Below, piece after piece: positions 44,747 through 53,418 of a stretch of 64,000 nt of DNA (its first letter is position 1; the number at the start of each line of letters is the position of its first letter). The notes beneath the pieces were generated by a model. The model ran no database searches. It worked only from the letters and a program-made list of their open reading frames with translations, and was not told where the DNA came from. The stretch is taken from contig JBQTIR010000005.1 of the NCBI GenBank assembly GCA_052387905.1, positions 248,001-312,000 of the forward strand. Reading direction: 5' to 3'. A program made the position numbers and the translations under genes. The stretch is from JBQTII01 sp052387905. GTDB taxonomy: Bacteria; Actinomycetota; Actinomycetes; Sporichthyales; Sporichthyaceae.

Positions 44747-45061
44747 ATGACCGCTTCGCCTGCGGCGCCCGAGTTCGCCGACGCCCGCCGCCTCGTTCGT
44801 GAGCACCTGCTCGACCGCTGGACCGAGCAGGACGGGCGGCTCTACATCGCCGAGGTGGGTCGGCAGAGCCCGACGCACTGGTGCCTCGACGCGGGCTCCT
44901 ACGAGGCCCTGGTGCTCGAGGACCCGGAGTTCGTGGTCGAACCCGCGGTGACCTATCTCGTCGACAAGGTAAGCGGCGCCGTGCAGGAGGTCCCGCTCAC
45001 GACGGAGAACCTGACGTCGCTGGGCGAGATGACGGCCTACGGCGAGCTGACCGACGACTAA
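44747..45061 (+). CDS. Small conserved protein, possibly YrhB/Imm35-like
   Basis: 104 residues. Blocks ARRLVREHLLDRWTEQDGRLYIAEV, ALVLEDPEFVVEPAVTYLVDKVSGAVQEVP resemble the YrhB/immunity-35-like fold, in which a strand pair with VDKxTG follows a helix. Homology is not certain. No ribosome site is obvious. It lies beside the RTX-like secreted gene. Confidence 0.5.
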   Translation: MTASPAAPEFADARRLVREHLLDRWTEQDGRLYIAEVGRQSPTHWCLDAGSYEALVLEDPEFVVEPAVTYLVDKVSGAVQEVPLTTENLTSLGEMTAYGELTDD

Positions 45062-45189
45062 GTCAGGGCGTGCTGCCGGCTGCCGCGCACCACCTCGAGG
45101 TCCGAGCCTGAGGTGCTTGGAATCGAGCGAGGTCACCCCATACCGTGTGATTCCTCCATCACCGTGCCGATTCCACCTGCGGGGACTCC

Positions 45190-46299
45190 ATGTTCGGAAA
45201 AGACGTGCTGGCCGGATCTCCCGGCAAGGTTCTGGCGACTTCTGCCGTGACGGCGGTCATCGCCGTCGGTCTGGCGGTGCCGAGCGCGCAGGCGGCTGCG
45301 TCCGCAACGCTGGCCTTCGACTTCCCCGCCGAGGTGGTGGTCGGCGACACCGTGATCGCCCAACTCAAGGTGACCAACACCGGTGACAAGGCACTGAAGC
45401 TGACGGCGCTGCGCGCCGTGCTGGCCTGCGAGGTCACCCCCACCGCTGCGCTGTGCACCAGCAACGAAGAGCGCCGGGTGTTCGAGGTCCGCAAGGCCGA
45501 GACCACGAACTCGGCCTGCGAGGACACCACCTTCCGCCCGACCCAGACGGGCAACCGGGTGGTGCTGGAGCCGGTCAGCAATCTGGGCGATCCGGTGAGC
45601 GCAGCGACGCTCAAGCCCAACGACATCTGCACCGTCAACCTGACGCTCGCGGTGCGGGCGGTGCCCGCGAAGGACGCGGACGGCGACGCGGGCATCCAGA
45701 CCAAGGCGGGGGCCGTCGCTGCGCTGCGGAACACGGCGACCACCCCACCGACGATCCTGGCACCGGATGACCTCAACGAGGTGGTGACGGTCGACCGCGC
45801 GCCCGGTGATGAGCCCGTCGAGGAAGAGCCCGTCGATGAGGACCCGACCGACGAGGCGCCGCCCGTGACCTGCCAGGGCGTCAAGGCCACGATCGTGGGC
45901 ACCCGCTCGGGCGACACCCTGAAGGGCACCTCGGGCCGGGACGTCATCGCCGGTCTCGGTGGCGGCGACATCATCAACGGTGGGGGCGGGCGGGACCTGA
46001 TCTGCGGTGGCAGCGGGGAGGACACGCTGCGCGGCAGCACCGGTGCCGACACGCTGTCCGGCGGGTCCGGCAACGACGCCATCAACGGTGGGGACGGAGC
46101 TGACGACCTGGCGGGGGGCGGCGGGAACGACCGGCTCAACGGAGCATCGGGCTCCGATGACCTGTTCGGCGGCCCCGGTAACGACAAGCTCGTCGGCGGT
46201 CCGGGCAACGATCGGATCGTGGGTGGCTCGGGTACGGACCGCGGCGAGGGCGGGCCCGGCACCGACACCTTCAGCAGCACCGAGCGCCGTAAGGCCTGA
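45190..46299 (+). CDS. Secreted protein with calcium-binding RTX-like repeats
   Basis: 369 residues. A signal peptide (1-36; VTAVIAVGLAVPSAQAA) is followed by a strand-rich domain (about 40-200), then an acidic hinge (DEPVEEEPVDEDPTDEAPP). The C-terminal third contains about ten glycine/aspartate-rich repeats (GGSGEDTLRGSTGADTLSGG, GGPGNDKLVGGPGNDRIVGG) of the calcium-binding RTX type. In RTX proteins Ca2+ binds each pair of turns and folds the domain outside the cell. Four cysteines in the middle domain may form disulphides. Confidence 0.85.
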   Translation: MFGKDVLAGSPGKVLATSAVTAVIAVGLAVPSAQAAASATLAFDFPAEVVVGDTVIAQLKVTNTGDKALKLTALRAVLACEVTPTAALCTSNEERRVFEVRKAETTNSACEDTTFRPTQTGNRVVLEPVSNLGDPVSAATLKPNDICTVNLTLAVRAVPAKDADGDAGIQTKAGAVAALRNTATTPPTILAPDDLNEVVTVDRAPGDEPVEEEPVDEDPTDEAPPVTCQGVKATIVGTRSGDTLKGTSGRDVIAGLGGGDIINGGGGRDLICGGSGEDTLRGSTGADTLSGGSGNDAINGGDGADDLAGGGGNDRLNGASGSDDLFGGPGNDKLVGGPGNDRIVGGSGTDRGEGGPGTDTFSSTERRKA

Positions 46300-46335
46300 C
46301 GGCCCTTCCGGGGCGCTCGTGCGCGCCTGCCCCCG

Positions 46336-46390
46336 ACTCTGGTGGCGTGGCCGACGTATCGCAGCCGCGCGATAGGTGCGGCGCGCCACC
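46336..46390. repeat. Diverged palindromic repeat related to the 8 kb units
   Basis: GGTGGCG (46341-46347) and CGCCACC (46384-46390) frame an inner TATCGC (46357-46362) / GCGATA (46369-46374) inverted pair. The left end ACTCTGGTGGCG differs by one base from 8043-8054. It follows the RTX-like gene and may act as its terminator. Confidence 0.55.
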
Positions 46391-46535
46391 CAACTGCGCG
46401 CCTCGGGTTCTGACGACCGCTCAGCGCGACCGCGCCGCAGGGGTCCCACTCGGCACCGCTTGCCGGGCCCCTCGGCGCGGAGTATGAACTCGGCCCGCCG
46501 CGGCCGGCCGGAGTCGACGTCGTTATCGGGTGAAT

Positions 46536-46889
46536 TCACCGAGTGCTGATCCGTTGACGCGCACATGGGCGGGTCGACCCCCGGCGAGAGACGCCCTCGC
46601 AGGTCGGTGCGGGGTCGTCATCCTCGGGCAGCAGGTGTGGGTAGACGTTGTACAGGACCTCGCAGTCGCAGTACCCGCCGCGTGACTGCAGCCGCTTCGC
46701 CAGCGCGGTGGCGCGCGGCGCATTCCGTCCCCGCCACTGCTCGGCCCAGCGCAGGGTGTTGTCGCAGCCGAATTCTCCGAGCATCCGAAGTAGGTAACAG
46801 GTCAGACACTCCCGGTCGAGGGGAGCGGTGAGGTTCTCGCTGGCTTCGCCGAGTAGCTCCTCGGCGGCGGTAAGGGCATGAGATGTCAT
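46536..46889 (-). CDS. DUF2695 family protein
   Basis: 117 residues. Hallmarks are ECLTCYLLRMLGEFGCDNTLRWAEQW and the near-invariant GGYCDCEVLYNVYP. Cysteines in CLTC, GCD and CDC suggest a metal site. The family is widespread in actinobacteria and firmicutes and uncharacterised. The last 25 residues are Arg-rich and may be a changed C-terminus. It is monocistronic. Confidence 0.85.
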   Translation of the reverse strand: MTSHALTAAEELLGEASENLTAPLDRECLTCYLLRMLGEFGCDNTLRWAEQWRGRNAPRATALAKRLQSRGGYCDCEVLYNVYPHLLPEDDDPAPTCEGVSRRGSTRPCARQRISTR

Positions 46890-47207
46890 GGCGAAGGTCT
46901 ATCGGCAAGCACCGACAGTCTGGGGCGGGCAAGGTCGAGGGAACACACTCTCGGGTGTCGCAGGCGTGAGGTCTGGTCTGTTTCCACGAGCTCGGGGCGC
47001 AGACTCTAAATTCGCCGGGTGAAGACGTTGCGGCCAGCGTGAACTCATCGAGGCCGCCCACCTGGGTCCAACCGGACCACCGGTACCAGGTGAACTTCAT
47101 CGGCTTCTGACGGCGCTCGGACGCACGGCCCCCACCCGTCGGAAGCGAGAGCATCTCGGTTTTGTCAGACCCCGCCAGTACAACGGAGGCAGACCAAAGG
47201 GGGTCAC
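46890..47207. other. Intergenic region with a possible gene fragment
   Basis: 318 nt. On the minus strand, 47100 downwards, a frame starting MKFTWYRWSGWTQVGG reads as a plausible protein for about 34 residues (to about 46998) and then loses coding character. It may be a relic or chance. CGGAGG lies 25 nt before the next ATG. Confidence 0.3.
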
Positions 47208-48158
47208 ATGCCGAACACCTCGGTTCGCGTCGAGCACAACCAGCTGGTGCTGGGTCCGGTACGCGTCAACTTCCAGCGCACGCTGCGCATCCCGGAGACC
47301 GGGCTGCACCCGCTCCCGCCCGGCCTCGGGTCGTTCCCGCTGCGCCGCGTTGAGGACTATCCGGACACCGCGCCGGCCGAGTGGCTCGAGCGCGGCGGCG
47401 TCATGCTGCCCGTTTACCAGCGCGAGGCGATGTGGCTCTTACTCGGCGCCGACGAGCCGGCCGCGCTGCAGGTCGGCATCGGCAAGGTCTGCGCCGTCAG
47501 CGGAAAGACCTGGCGCGAGCGGCTGACCAGGAAGAAGCAGAACTACCTCGCCTTGCCGGAGCAGCCCTGGCTGGACGGTATCAACGCCGGCGAGGGCTTC
47601 ATCCGCCAGTTCGTCGCCGTCCCACTCGGACTCGGCGCCACCGTAGAGGGTCAGGTCACCGGCCAGGAGCGCCACGGCGGGGTTCAGCTGCGGGCGGTCG
47701 GGGCGACGGCAGAGGTGCTACGTCAGTGGCGGGCTCGACCGCCGGTTGTCACGCCCGAGTGTTACGACCTGGGCTGCGGGGCCCCGGACATGGGCCTGGG
47801 TGCCGGCGGCCGGATGCGGCAGGAGATCTACGCCGACAAGCGGGTGCTCAGCGATTACGACGAGGACCGGTCGTGGCGGGTCTTCGTCCACCTGTGTTCG
47901 GCCGCGCAGTGGACCGCGATCACCGGTGAGGCCGCGCCCTCCAGCCCCGTCGACCGCGACGCCTACGTCGCCGCCGGGCTGCCATGGTTCGACTACTACG
48001 ACGCGGACCAGGTTGATCTGGCGCCGAGTGAGACCCTCGCGACGGTGAAGTCGGTGGGGGAGTTCGTCGGTAAGGACGGCCCGTTCGTTCCAGTCGATCC
48101 GGCCACGGTGGTTTCGCTCAAGCACCAGGGCGGGGACCTCGTCTCCCCCGGTGACTGA
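47208..48158 (+). CDS. Conserved actinobacterial protein of unknown function
   Basis: 316 residues. Distinct blocks are VRVEHNQLVLGPVRVNFQRTL, RVEDYPDTAPAEWLERGGV, LPVYQREAMWLLLG, LQVGIGKVCAVSGKTW, NYLALPEQPWLDGIN and FIRQFVAVPLGLGATVEGQVTG. I recall this arrangement in many Streptomyces-type genomes without an assigned role. No signal peptide or membrane helix. It leads a region of several unknown genes. Confidence 0.75.
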   Translation: MPNTSVRVEHNQLVLGPVRVNFQRTLRIPETGLHPLPPGLGSFPLRRVEDYPDTAPAEWLERGGVMLPVYQREAMWLLLGADEPAALQVGIGKVCAVSGKTWRERLTRKKQNYLALPEQPWLDGINAGEGFIRQFVAVPLGLGATVEGQVTGQERHGGVQLRAVGATAEVLRQWRARPPVVTPECYDLGCGAPDMGLGAGGRMRQEIYADKRVLSDYDEDRSWRVFVHLCSAAQWTAITGEAAPSSPVDRDAYVAAGLPWFDYYDADQVDLAPSETLATVKSVGEFVGKDGPFVPVDPATVVSLKHQGGDLVSPGD

Positions 48159-48229
48159 TAGTCAGCGCAGTGACGCTGAATCATCGCCACTCCAGCTCGC
48201 CGACGACCTACGTTCGGAGCTGAGGGGTC

Positions 48230-48439
48230 ATGACGGAGAACCCATGCCGCGCCCCGGGGAATACGACGGGCCCCGAGGGCGCGGAGGAGCAGGTGGACCC
48301 TGACGACACCACGCCGTTCACTGCCGAAGACCTGGTCGAGGCGGTGTCCGCCGTGGCGCGCGGATCGCATCTGTCGGCCTGGGGCGCTGCGGTGCTGACG
48401 GCGCTCCACCGACTGATCGATGAACGGCCCGGGTCCTAG
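48230..48439 (+). CDS. Small unknown protein
   Basis: 69 residues with ACGTTCGGAGC upstream of ATG (weak ribosome site). The C-terminal helical half (AEDLVEAVSAVARGSHLSAWGAAVLTALHRLIDE) may dimerise. The N-terminus is disordered. Its stop overlaps the convergent gene's stop by 3 nt. No family recognised. Confidence 0.5.
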   Translation: MTENPCRAPGNTTGPEGAEEQVDPDDTTPFTAEDLVEAVSAVARGSHLSAWGAAVLTALHRLIDERPGS

Positions 48440-48858
48440 CCGCACCCGCAGCTCCCGTTGTGGGCGCGGGCAAGAAAGCAGACCGGGCAGACACCGTTAT
48501 CGATACTCGGGACGTCGTTGCGTACGCCGCCTCCCCAGTGCCCGTGCGCCGGGTGGGTAATCCCCCATTGGCCACGGCTGCGCCCACTGGGCCAGATGTC
48601 GTCCTCGGCCAGGACCGGTAACCAATCGCCGAGGGCGTCGACCACCTCGGCACGAGAGCGAAAACCGTTGGTCCACCCGGAATGGATGTTGAGCGCGGGC
48701 GCGCCGTCGCGGCGTTCGGCCTTGATGTAGCCCGATGTCCCGACGTAGCGCACGATTCCGATGCCGTCGGTGATCTTGCGGATCACCCCGTGGTTCTCCG
48801 GGGGAATCCCATGGGCGGCGAGGGCCTCGTCGAGGGTCGCGAATTCGCGTGCGGTCAT
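48436..48858 (-). CDS. Unknown protein with C-terminal Cys-rich motif (second gene of pair)
   Basis: 140 residues from ATG 48858, overlapping the previous stop (ATGA). Segments HGVIRKITDGIGIVRYVGTSGY, NIHSGWTNGFRSRAEVVDAL and HPAHGHWGGGVRND form strands and helices. It ends VCPVCFLARAHNGSCGCG, with four cysteines that may bind zinc. Unrecognised. It is the second gene of a coupled pair. Confidence 0.6.
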   Translation of the reverse strand: MTAREFATLDEALAAHGIPPENHGVIRKITDGIGIVRYVGTSGYIKAERRDGAPALNIHSGWTNGFRSRAEVVDALGDWLPVLAEDDIWPSGRSRGQWGITHPAHGHWGGGVRNDVPSIDNGVCPVCFLARAHNGSCGCG

Positions 48859-49397
48859 GACAAAGCACCTGCCCGGACCTGCCTCCAGCGTCGAGCCATC
48901 TCCGCAGTGATTGCCCACCACACCTCGCCACCGTTCGCGGGGAGGTCCCCACCTCCGGGGCATAACGGCCAGAAGTGATCGCCATGATGATCTCGGGGCA
49001 CGTTGGGGAAGTTTGCTTTGAGGTGCCGACTGATCTTGCGCGGGGCATCGCGCCACTCATTGATTTCCATGCCGGCGAGCTGCGCAACCTTTGATGTTGG
49101 TAGCCAGATCTCGCCCTTCTCGCGTGCCTGGGTGCACACGTCCATGGCGCGGGTCCACCGCGCGGTGGTGAGGGTGAGTCCCCGCGCCAGCGTGGCCAGG
49201 TCCTCGAGACTCCAGGGGTCGCGTCGTGCGAGCTTCTCCTCCTCTTGGTCAGCTGCGAGGTTGCCCGCGACCTCGGGTGAGGTGGTGATGACGTGGCGCA
49301 CTCCTTCGTCCCCGCGGGCGGTCTCGCGCTGGGCAATCAATGCGGTGATCTCGGCGTAGTCCTCGATCCGAACGAGGAGCGGGAGCCACTTACTCAT
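48855..49397 (-). CDS. Unknown helical protein (first gene of pair)
   Basis: 180 residues from ATG 49397. Two helical regions: YAEITALIAQRETARGDEGVRH, and TRAMDVCTQAREKGEIWLPTSKVAQLAGM, the latter looking like an HTH (helix-turn, with LPTSKVAQLAGMEINEW). The C-terminal WWAITAEMARRWRQV is amphipathic. Its stop overlaps the downstream start, so both proteins are made together. DNA-binding is a guess. Confidence 0.6.
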   Translation of the reverse strand: MSKWLPLLVRIEDYAEITALIAQRETARGDEGVRHVITTSPEVAGNLAADQEEEKLARRDPWSLEDLATLARGLTLTTARWTRAMDVCTQAREKGEIWLPTSKVAQLAGMEINEWRDAPRKISRHLKANFPNVPRDHHGDHFWPLCPGGGDLPANGGEVWWAITAEMARRWRQVRAGALS

Positions 49398-49867
49398 GAA
49401 TTCTCCGATGGGATTGGCTGTCCACAGAGAATCCCATTAGCAGTGCACTGTCAGACTATCCGGGGATGTGAGGCTCTGACGCCCCGGTGCAGCACGGCTG
49501 GCCGGGCGTGCACGCCGAGGACCTCGCCGAGCTCGCCTCGATCATTGGCACCCGCAATCCGCCCCGGTATGACGCCCGCACCTGCGCTTCGTCCTTGCCG
49601 GCACCGGCGCCCTGCTGGAGGAGTTGCAGGTGTAGGCAAGACGGTGCTGCTGCACTGCGTCCACGCCCAGAGCCGCACGCCCACCCTCGCCGCCCTCTAC
49701 GGCGCCCGCCGCACCGGCCGCAGCGCCGCCGAGACACTCACCGACGTGCTCCGCGCACGGCCGACCGCCGACCCCAACTCACCGGCACTTGGTGACGTGG
49801 ACTACTGGACTGTCGGTTCCTGCGTGGCGGGGTTCCCGATCGCCCTGATCCGGGGCAGGGTCGGGTC
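49398..49867 (+). pseudogene. Fragments of a P-loop ATPase gene
   Basis: 470 nt without a proper gene. Frame pieces LRFVLAGTGALLEELQV (ends in TAG near 49635) and GVGKTVLLHCVHAQSR (Walker A-like) are side by side in different frames, and the first resembles a sensor-1 segment that normally follows the Walker motif. This implies a scrambled or degraded ATPase. The downstream helicase gene begins right after it. Confidence 0.5.
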
Positions 49868-52800
49868 GTGAACCTGGAGCACGGTCTTTACGAAGCCCTC
49901 ATCACCGAACGGCTTCGCGATCGAGTCGCCGACTTGCGCCAAGGCGAAGTCCACATCGAGGTCGACGCGATCGCCGACGCCGAGCTCTCCCGGCTGCTCG
50001 GCCGTCACCTCGGCGACGTGGTGGCCGCTCGACTCCGCGGGATCGACGGGGTCGAGGCGACGCGCTTGGTCAACGAGATCCTGCGAAGCGTCTCTGGGCT
50101 GGAGGCAGATTCCGTCCCGGAACCGGCGCAGCTACTGCGTGGGGTTGCGCGAGCGATGCCCGGCGGCCCCCGGACCCTTCTGCGCCCTGAGATCCCGCTC
50201 GATCAGTCGGACCTGCTCGTCAACGGGCGGGACGAGCCCAACCTCTCCCGCGCGATTAAGGGCGAGATTCCGTCGGCGGATCGCATCGACATCCTGCTGG
50301 CGTTCATCCGGTGGAGCGGGTTGCGCCTCTTCGGCGCGGAGCTCAAGGCGGCGATCGAACGCGGCGTCGAGGTTAGGGTTCTCACCACGACCTACCTTGG
50401 CTCCACAGAACGACGGGCGCTGGACTACCTCACGGGCATCGGTGCCAAGGTCGCGGTGAGCTACGACAGCCGCTCGACCAGGCTGCACGCCAAGGCGTGG
50501 CTTTTCACCCGCAAGACCGGCTATCACACCGCGTACGTCGGCTCGTCCAATCTCTCCATTGCCGCGATGGTGGAGGGCCAGGAGTGGAACGTGCGCATCT
50601 CCAGTGTGGAGACACCGCACCTGGTTGAGAAGTTCCGCGCCACGATTGAGTCCTACTGGGCTGACCGGTTCCACGGCTTCGAGCCCTACGACTCGGAGCT
50701 CGACGCCGAGCGATTCGACGAAGCCGTGCAGGCGGCCGGCGGTTCAGCCCAGTCGCTCACTTTCGTCGTCTCGGGCCTCGACGTCCGGCCTTATCCGTTC
50801 CAGCAGGAGATCCTCGAAGCTCTCGCCGTCGAGCGTGAGGTCCACGATCGCTGGCGCAACCTCGTCGTCGCTGCTACCGGGACGGGCAAGACCGTCATCG
50901 CCGCCCTCGACTATCGGCGGCTCCGGAGGTCGGCTCGTTTTGGTGACGATCCCTCACTGTTGTTCGTCGCCCACCGGCGCGAAATCCTGGAGCAGAGCGT
51001 GCGGACGTTCGCCACGGTTCTCGGGGACGGGTCCTTCGGCGAGTTGTACGCCGGTGGCGCCAAACCCCAGCAATGGCGCCACGTGTTCGCCTCGGTGCAG
51101 TCGCTTGCACAGGGCGGGCTGGAGAAGTTCGAGCCCGACGCGTTCGACATCGTCATCGTCGACGAGTTCCACCACAGCGAAGCCGCGACCTATACCCGGT
51201 TGCTTCGGCATCTCCAACCCAAGTTGCTCCTTGGGCTCACGGCCACGCCGGAGCGCGCAGACGGCAAGGACGTCACCCATTGGTTTGACGGGCACATCGC
51301 CGCCGAGCTTCGCCTCTGGGAAGCGCTCGAGCGCGACCTGCTCTGCCCCTTTCACTACTTCGGCGTGCACGACCTCACCAGGCTCGATGCCGTCGAATGG
51401 CGCGCCGGCCGCTACGACATGAAGCAGCTAGACAGCCTGATCACCGGCGACAGCGTGCGGGCCCGGATCGCGTTGAATTCCGTCCGCGACAAGGTGCCCG
51501 ACCCGCACCGTATGCGCGCGCTGGGTTTCTGCGTGAGCCGCGCGCACGCGCACTTCATGGCACGGTTCTTCCATGAAGCGGGCCTTCAGTCGGTTGCGGT
51601 CGACTCGGATACTTGCGCGGCCGATCGTGACGAAGCGTTGCGCCGTCTCAAAGCCCGCGAGATCAACGCCGTCTTCACGGTCGACCTGTTTAACGAGGGC
51701 GTGGATATCCCTGAGATCGACACCGTGCTGATGCTACGGCCAACGGAGAGCGCCACCGTTTTCTTGCAGCAGCTCGGGCGAGGCCTGCGTCGGTCCGAGG
51801 GCAAGGACGTGCTCACGGTGATCGATCTCGTGGGCTTCCAACACAAGCGGTTCCGCTTCGACCTGCGCTATCGCGCGCTCACCGGCGCCAGCAGCACTGG
51901 TGTGGAGGATGCCGTAGAGCACGGCTTCCCCTACCTGCCGCCTGGTTGTCATATTGAGCTCGACCGCCAGGCCCAAGCCGCGGTACTGCAGAACCTGCGC
52001 GAGCAGCTCACGCCTAACGCGACCGCGCTGGCGCGGGATGTCGCCTCCTACGGTGATGTGCCGATGTGGCGGTACCTGGCCGAATCAGGACGCGAGCTGC
52101 CGGAGCTGTACGCCGGCAAGGACCGTTGCTGGACAACGCTTCGACGACGGGCAAGCCTGCCGACCCTGCCGGCGGGAGCGGGCGAGGACGCACTGCTGCG
52201 ACGGATGTCGGCGCTACTCGCCGTCGACGACATGGAGCGCATCCGCGCCTACCGGGCGCTGCTGGCCGGCGAGGTCAGGGTGGCGGACAGCGCCAGCGAG
52301 CGTGAACTGCGGTTAGCGCGGATGCTGTTCTTCACTCTCTGGCCGGGGGGCGGTGACTTCCCCTCCTACGACGCAGGCTTCGACAAGCTGCGCTCGCAAC
52401 ACCCGGCCGTCTGCGTGGAAGCGCTGGAACTGCTGGAGCTGGCCACCGAGCGGATCGCCCACGTACCGCTGCAGCTCGTCGAGGAAGCGTTCGCGGACGT
52501 CCCGCTGCAGATGCACGCGCGCTACTCCAGGGAGGAGATGCTGGCCGGCGTAGGTGCTGTCCGCCTTGACGGGGCGAAGCCCAACGTCGACCGATCGGGT
52601 GTGCGCTGGGTGGAGGCCGTGAACGCCGACGTCGTGAACGCCACCGTGCAGAAGAACGAGACCGATTACTCCCCGAGCACGATGTACCGCGACTACGCGA
52701 TGTCCCCGTCGCTGATGCACTGGGAATCGCAGTCGACGACGAGCTTGGAATCACCAACCGGTCAGCGCTACGTCCAGCACCGTGAGCGCGGCTCGCACGT

Positions 52801-52975
52801 GCTGTTGTTCGTCCGCGAGACCCAGACGAACGAGACCGGCAGCACGCCATACTTGTTCCTCGGCCCGGCCAGCCACGTCAGTCACGAGGGCAGTCGGCCG
52901 ATCGCGATCGTATGGCGGCTCGCCCACGACATGCCTGTGGACTTTTACCATGGCGTCCGTTTGCTGTCGGCCTAG
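49868..52975 (+). CDS. PLD-nuclease / DEAD-like helicase / DUF3427 protein
   Basis: 1035 residues from GTG 49868. A PLD-type nuclease comes first with His207/Lys209 (LHAKAW) and GSSNLS (225-230). An SF2 helicase follows: Walker A ATGTGKTV (335-342), DEFH box (432-435), LLGLTATPERAD, and VFLQQLGRGLRRSEG (motif VI). The C-terminus, with SRPIAIVWRL near the end, is DUF3427. This composite protein occurs in defence islands and mobile regions, but its activity is not assigned here. No partner gene is adjacent. Confidence 0.92.
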   Translation: MNLEHGLYEALITERLRDRVADLRQGEVHIEVDAIADAELSRLLGRHLGDVVAARLRGIDGVEATRLVNEILRSVSGLEADSVPEPAQLLRGVARAMPGGPRTLLRPEIPLDQSDLLVNGRDEPNLSRAIKGEIPSADRIDILLAFIRWSGLRLFGAELKAAIERGVEVRVLTTTYLGSTERRALDYLTGIGAKVAVSYDSRSTRLHAKAWLFTRKTGYHTAYVGSSNLSIAAMVEGQEWNVRISSVETPHLVEKFRATIESYWADRFHGFEPYDSELDAERFDEAVQAAGGSAQSLTFVVSGLDVRPYPFQQEILEALAVEREVHDRWRNLVVAATGTGKTVIAALDYRRLRRSARFGDDPSLLFVAHRREILEQSVRTFATVLGDGSFGELYAGGAKPQQWRHVFASVQSLAQGGLEKFEPDAFDIVIVDEFHHSEAATYTRLLRHLQPKLLLGLTATPERADGKDVTHWFDGHIAAELRLWEALERDLLCPFHYFGVHDLTRLDAVEWRAGRYDMKQLDSLITGDSVRARIALNSVRDKVPDPHRMRALGFCVSRAHAHFMARFFHEAGLQSVAVDSDTCAADRDEALRRLKAREINAVFTVDLFNEGVDIPEIDTVLMLRPTESATVFLQQLGRGLRRSEGKDVLTVIDLVGFQHKRFRFDLRYRALTGASSTGVEDAVEHGFPYLPPGCHIELDRQAQAAVLQNLREQLTPNATALARDVASYGDVPMWRYLAESGRELPELYAGKDRCWTTLRRRASLPTLPAGAGEDALLRRMSALLAVDDMERIRAYRALLAGEVRVADSASERELRLARMLFFTLWPGGGDFPSYDAGFDKLRSQHPAVCVEALELLELATERIAHVPLQLVEEAFADVPLQMHARYSREEMLAGVGAVRLDGAKPNVDRSGVRWVEAVNADVVNATVQKNETDYSPSTMYRDYAMSPSLMHWESQSTTSLESPTGQRYVQHRERGSHVLLFVRETQTNETGSTPYLFLGPASHVSHEGSRPIAIVWRLAHDMPVDFYHGVRLLSA

Positions 52976-53110
52976 TGGAGGTGATGCTTCGGCGGGCGAG
53001 CGTTCCCGGACCGCCAGGTACCGGTCATCGGTGGTGACCGCGGTCGTGGCCGTTCTGGTGGTGGATGCCCCGCCGACGGAGCAGAGGCGCCGCCCGACTT
53101 ACGCCGGCTC

Positions 53111-53293
53111 TCACATGTTCTTGCGCTCGCACTCGAGCATCTTCACCGGGAATCCGGTCTTCTTCGCGACGTGCTCGCACGCGTAGCCCTGGGCGAGCAG
53201 GTCGACGGCCTGCTCCCACGTGACGCCCAGCGGCGCCTCGGCCTTGATGTTGCGCACCTCGACCGGATTCTTCGACTTCTTGATCGGTGTCAC
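53111..53293 (-). CDS. Small HTH-like protein
   Basis: 60 residues from GTG 53293. VTPIKKSKNPVEVRNIKAEAP is followed by a possible HTH (TWEQAVDLLAQGYACEHVAKKTGFPVKMLE). Convergent with the helicase gene and near the DUF6398-like gene. Not recognised; size and basic nature suggest nucleic-acid binding. Confidence 0.5.
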   Translation of the reverse strand: MTPIKKSKNPVEVRNIKAEAPLGVTWEQAVDLLAQGYACEHVAKKTGFPVKMLECERKNM

Positions 53294-53418
53294 GCCCGAC
53301 AGGTTACGCCGCGAACGGCGTCGGGGCCGCCGGATGCCGAGCGGCCGGGCGCCCTGGACTAAGCGTCGAGGCCGCACGCTCCTCTGTTCACCTGGCTGGA
53401 TCTCGTTAGCCTTGCTCG

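Noticed and set aside
46300..53300. Integrated prophage or ICE
   Set aside because: No integrase, terminase, relaxase, capsid or att repeats; only accessory-type genes.
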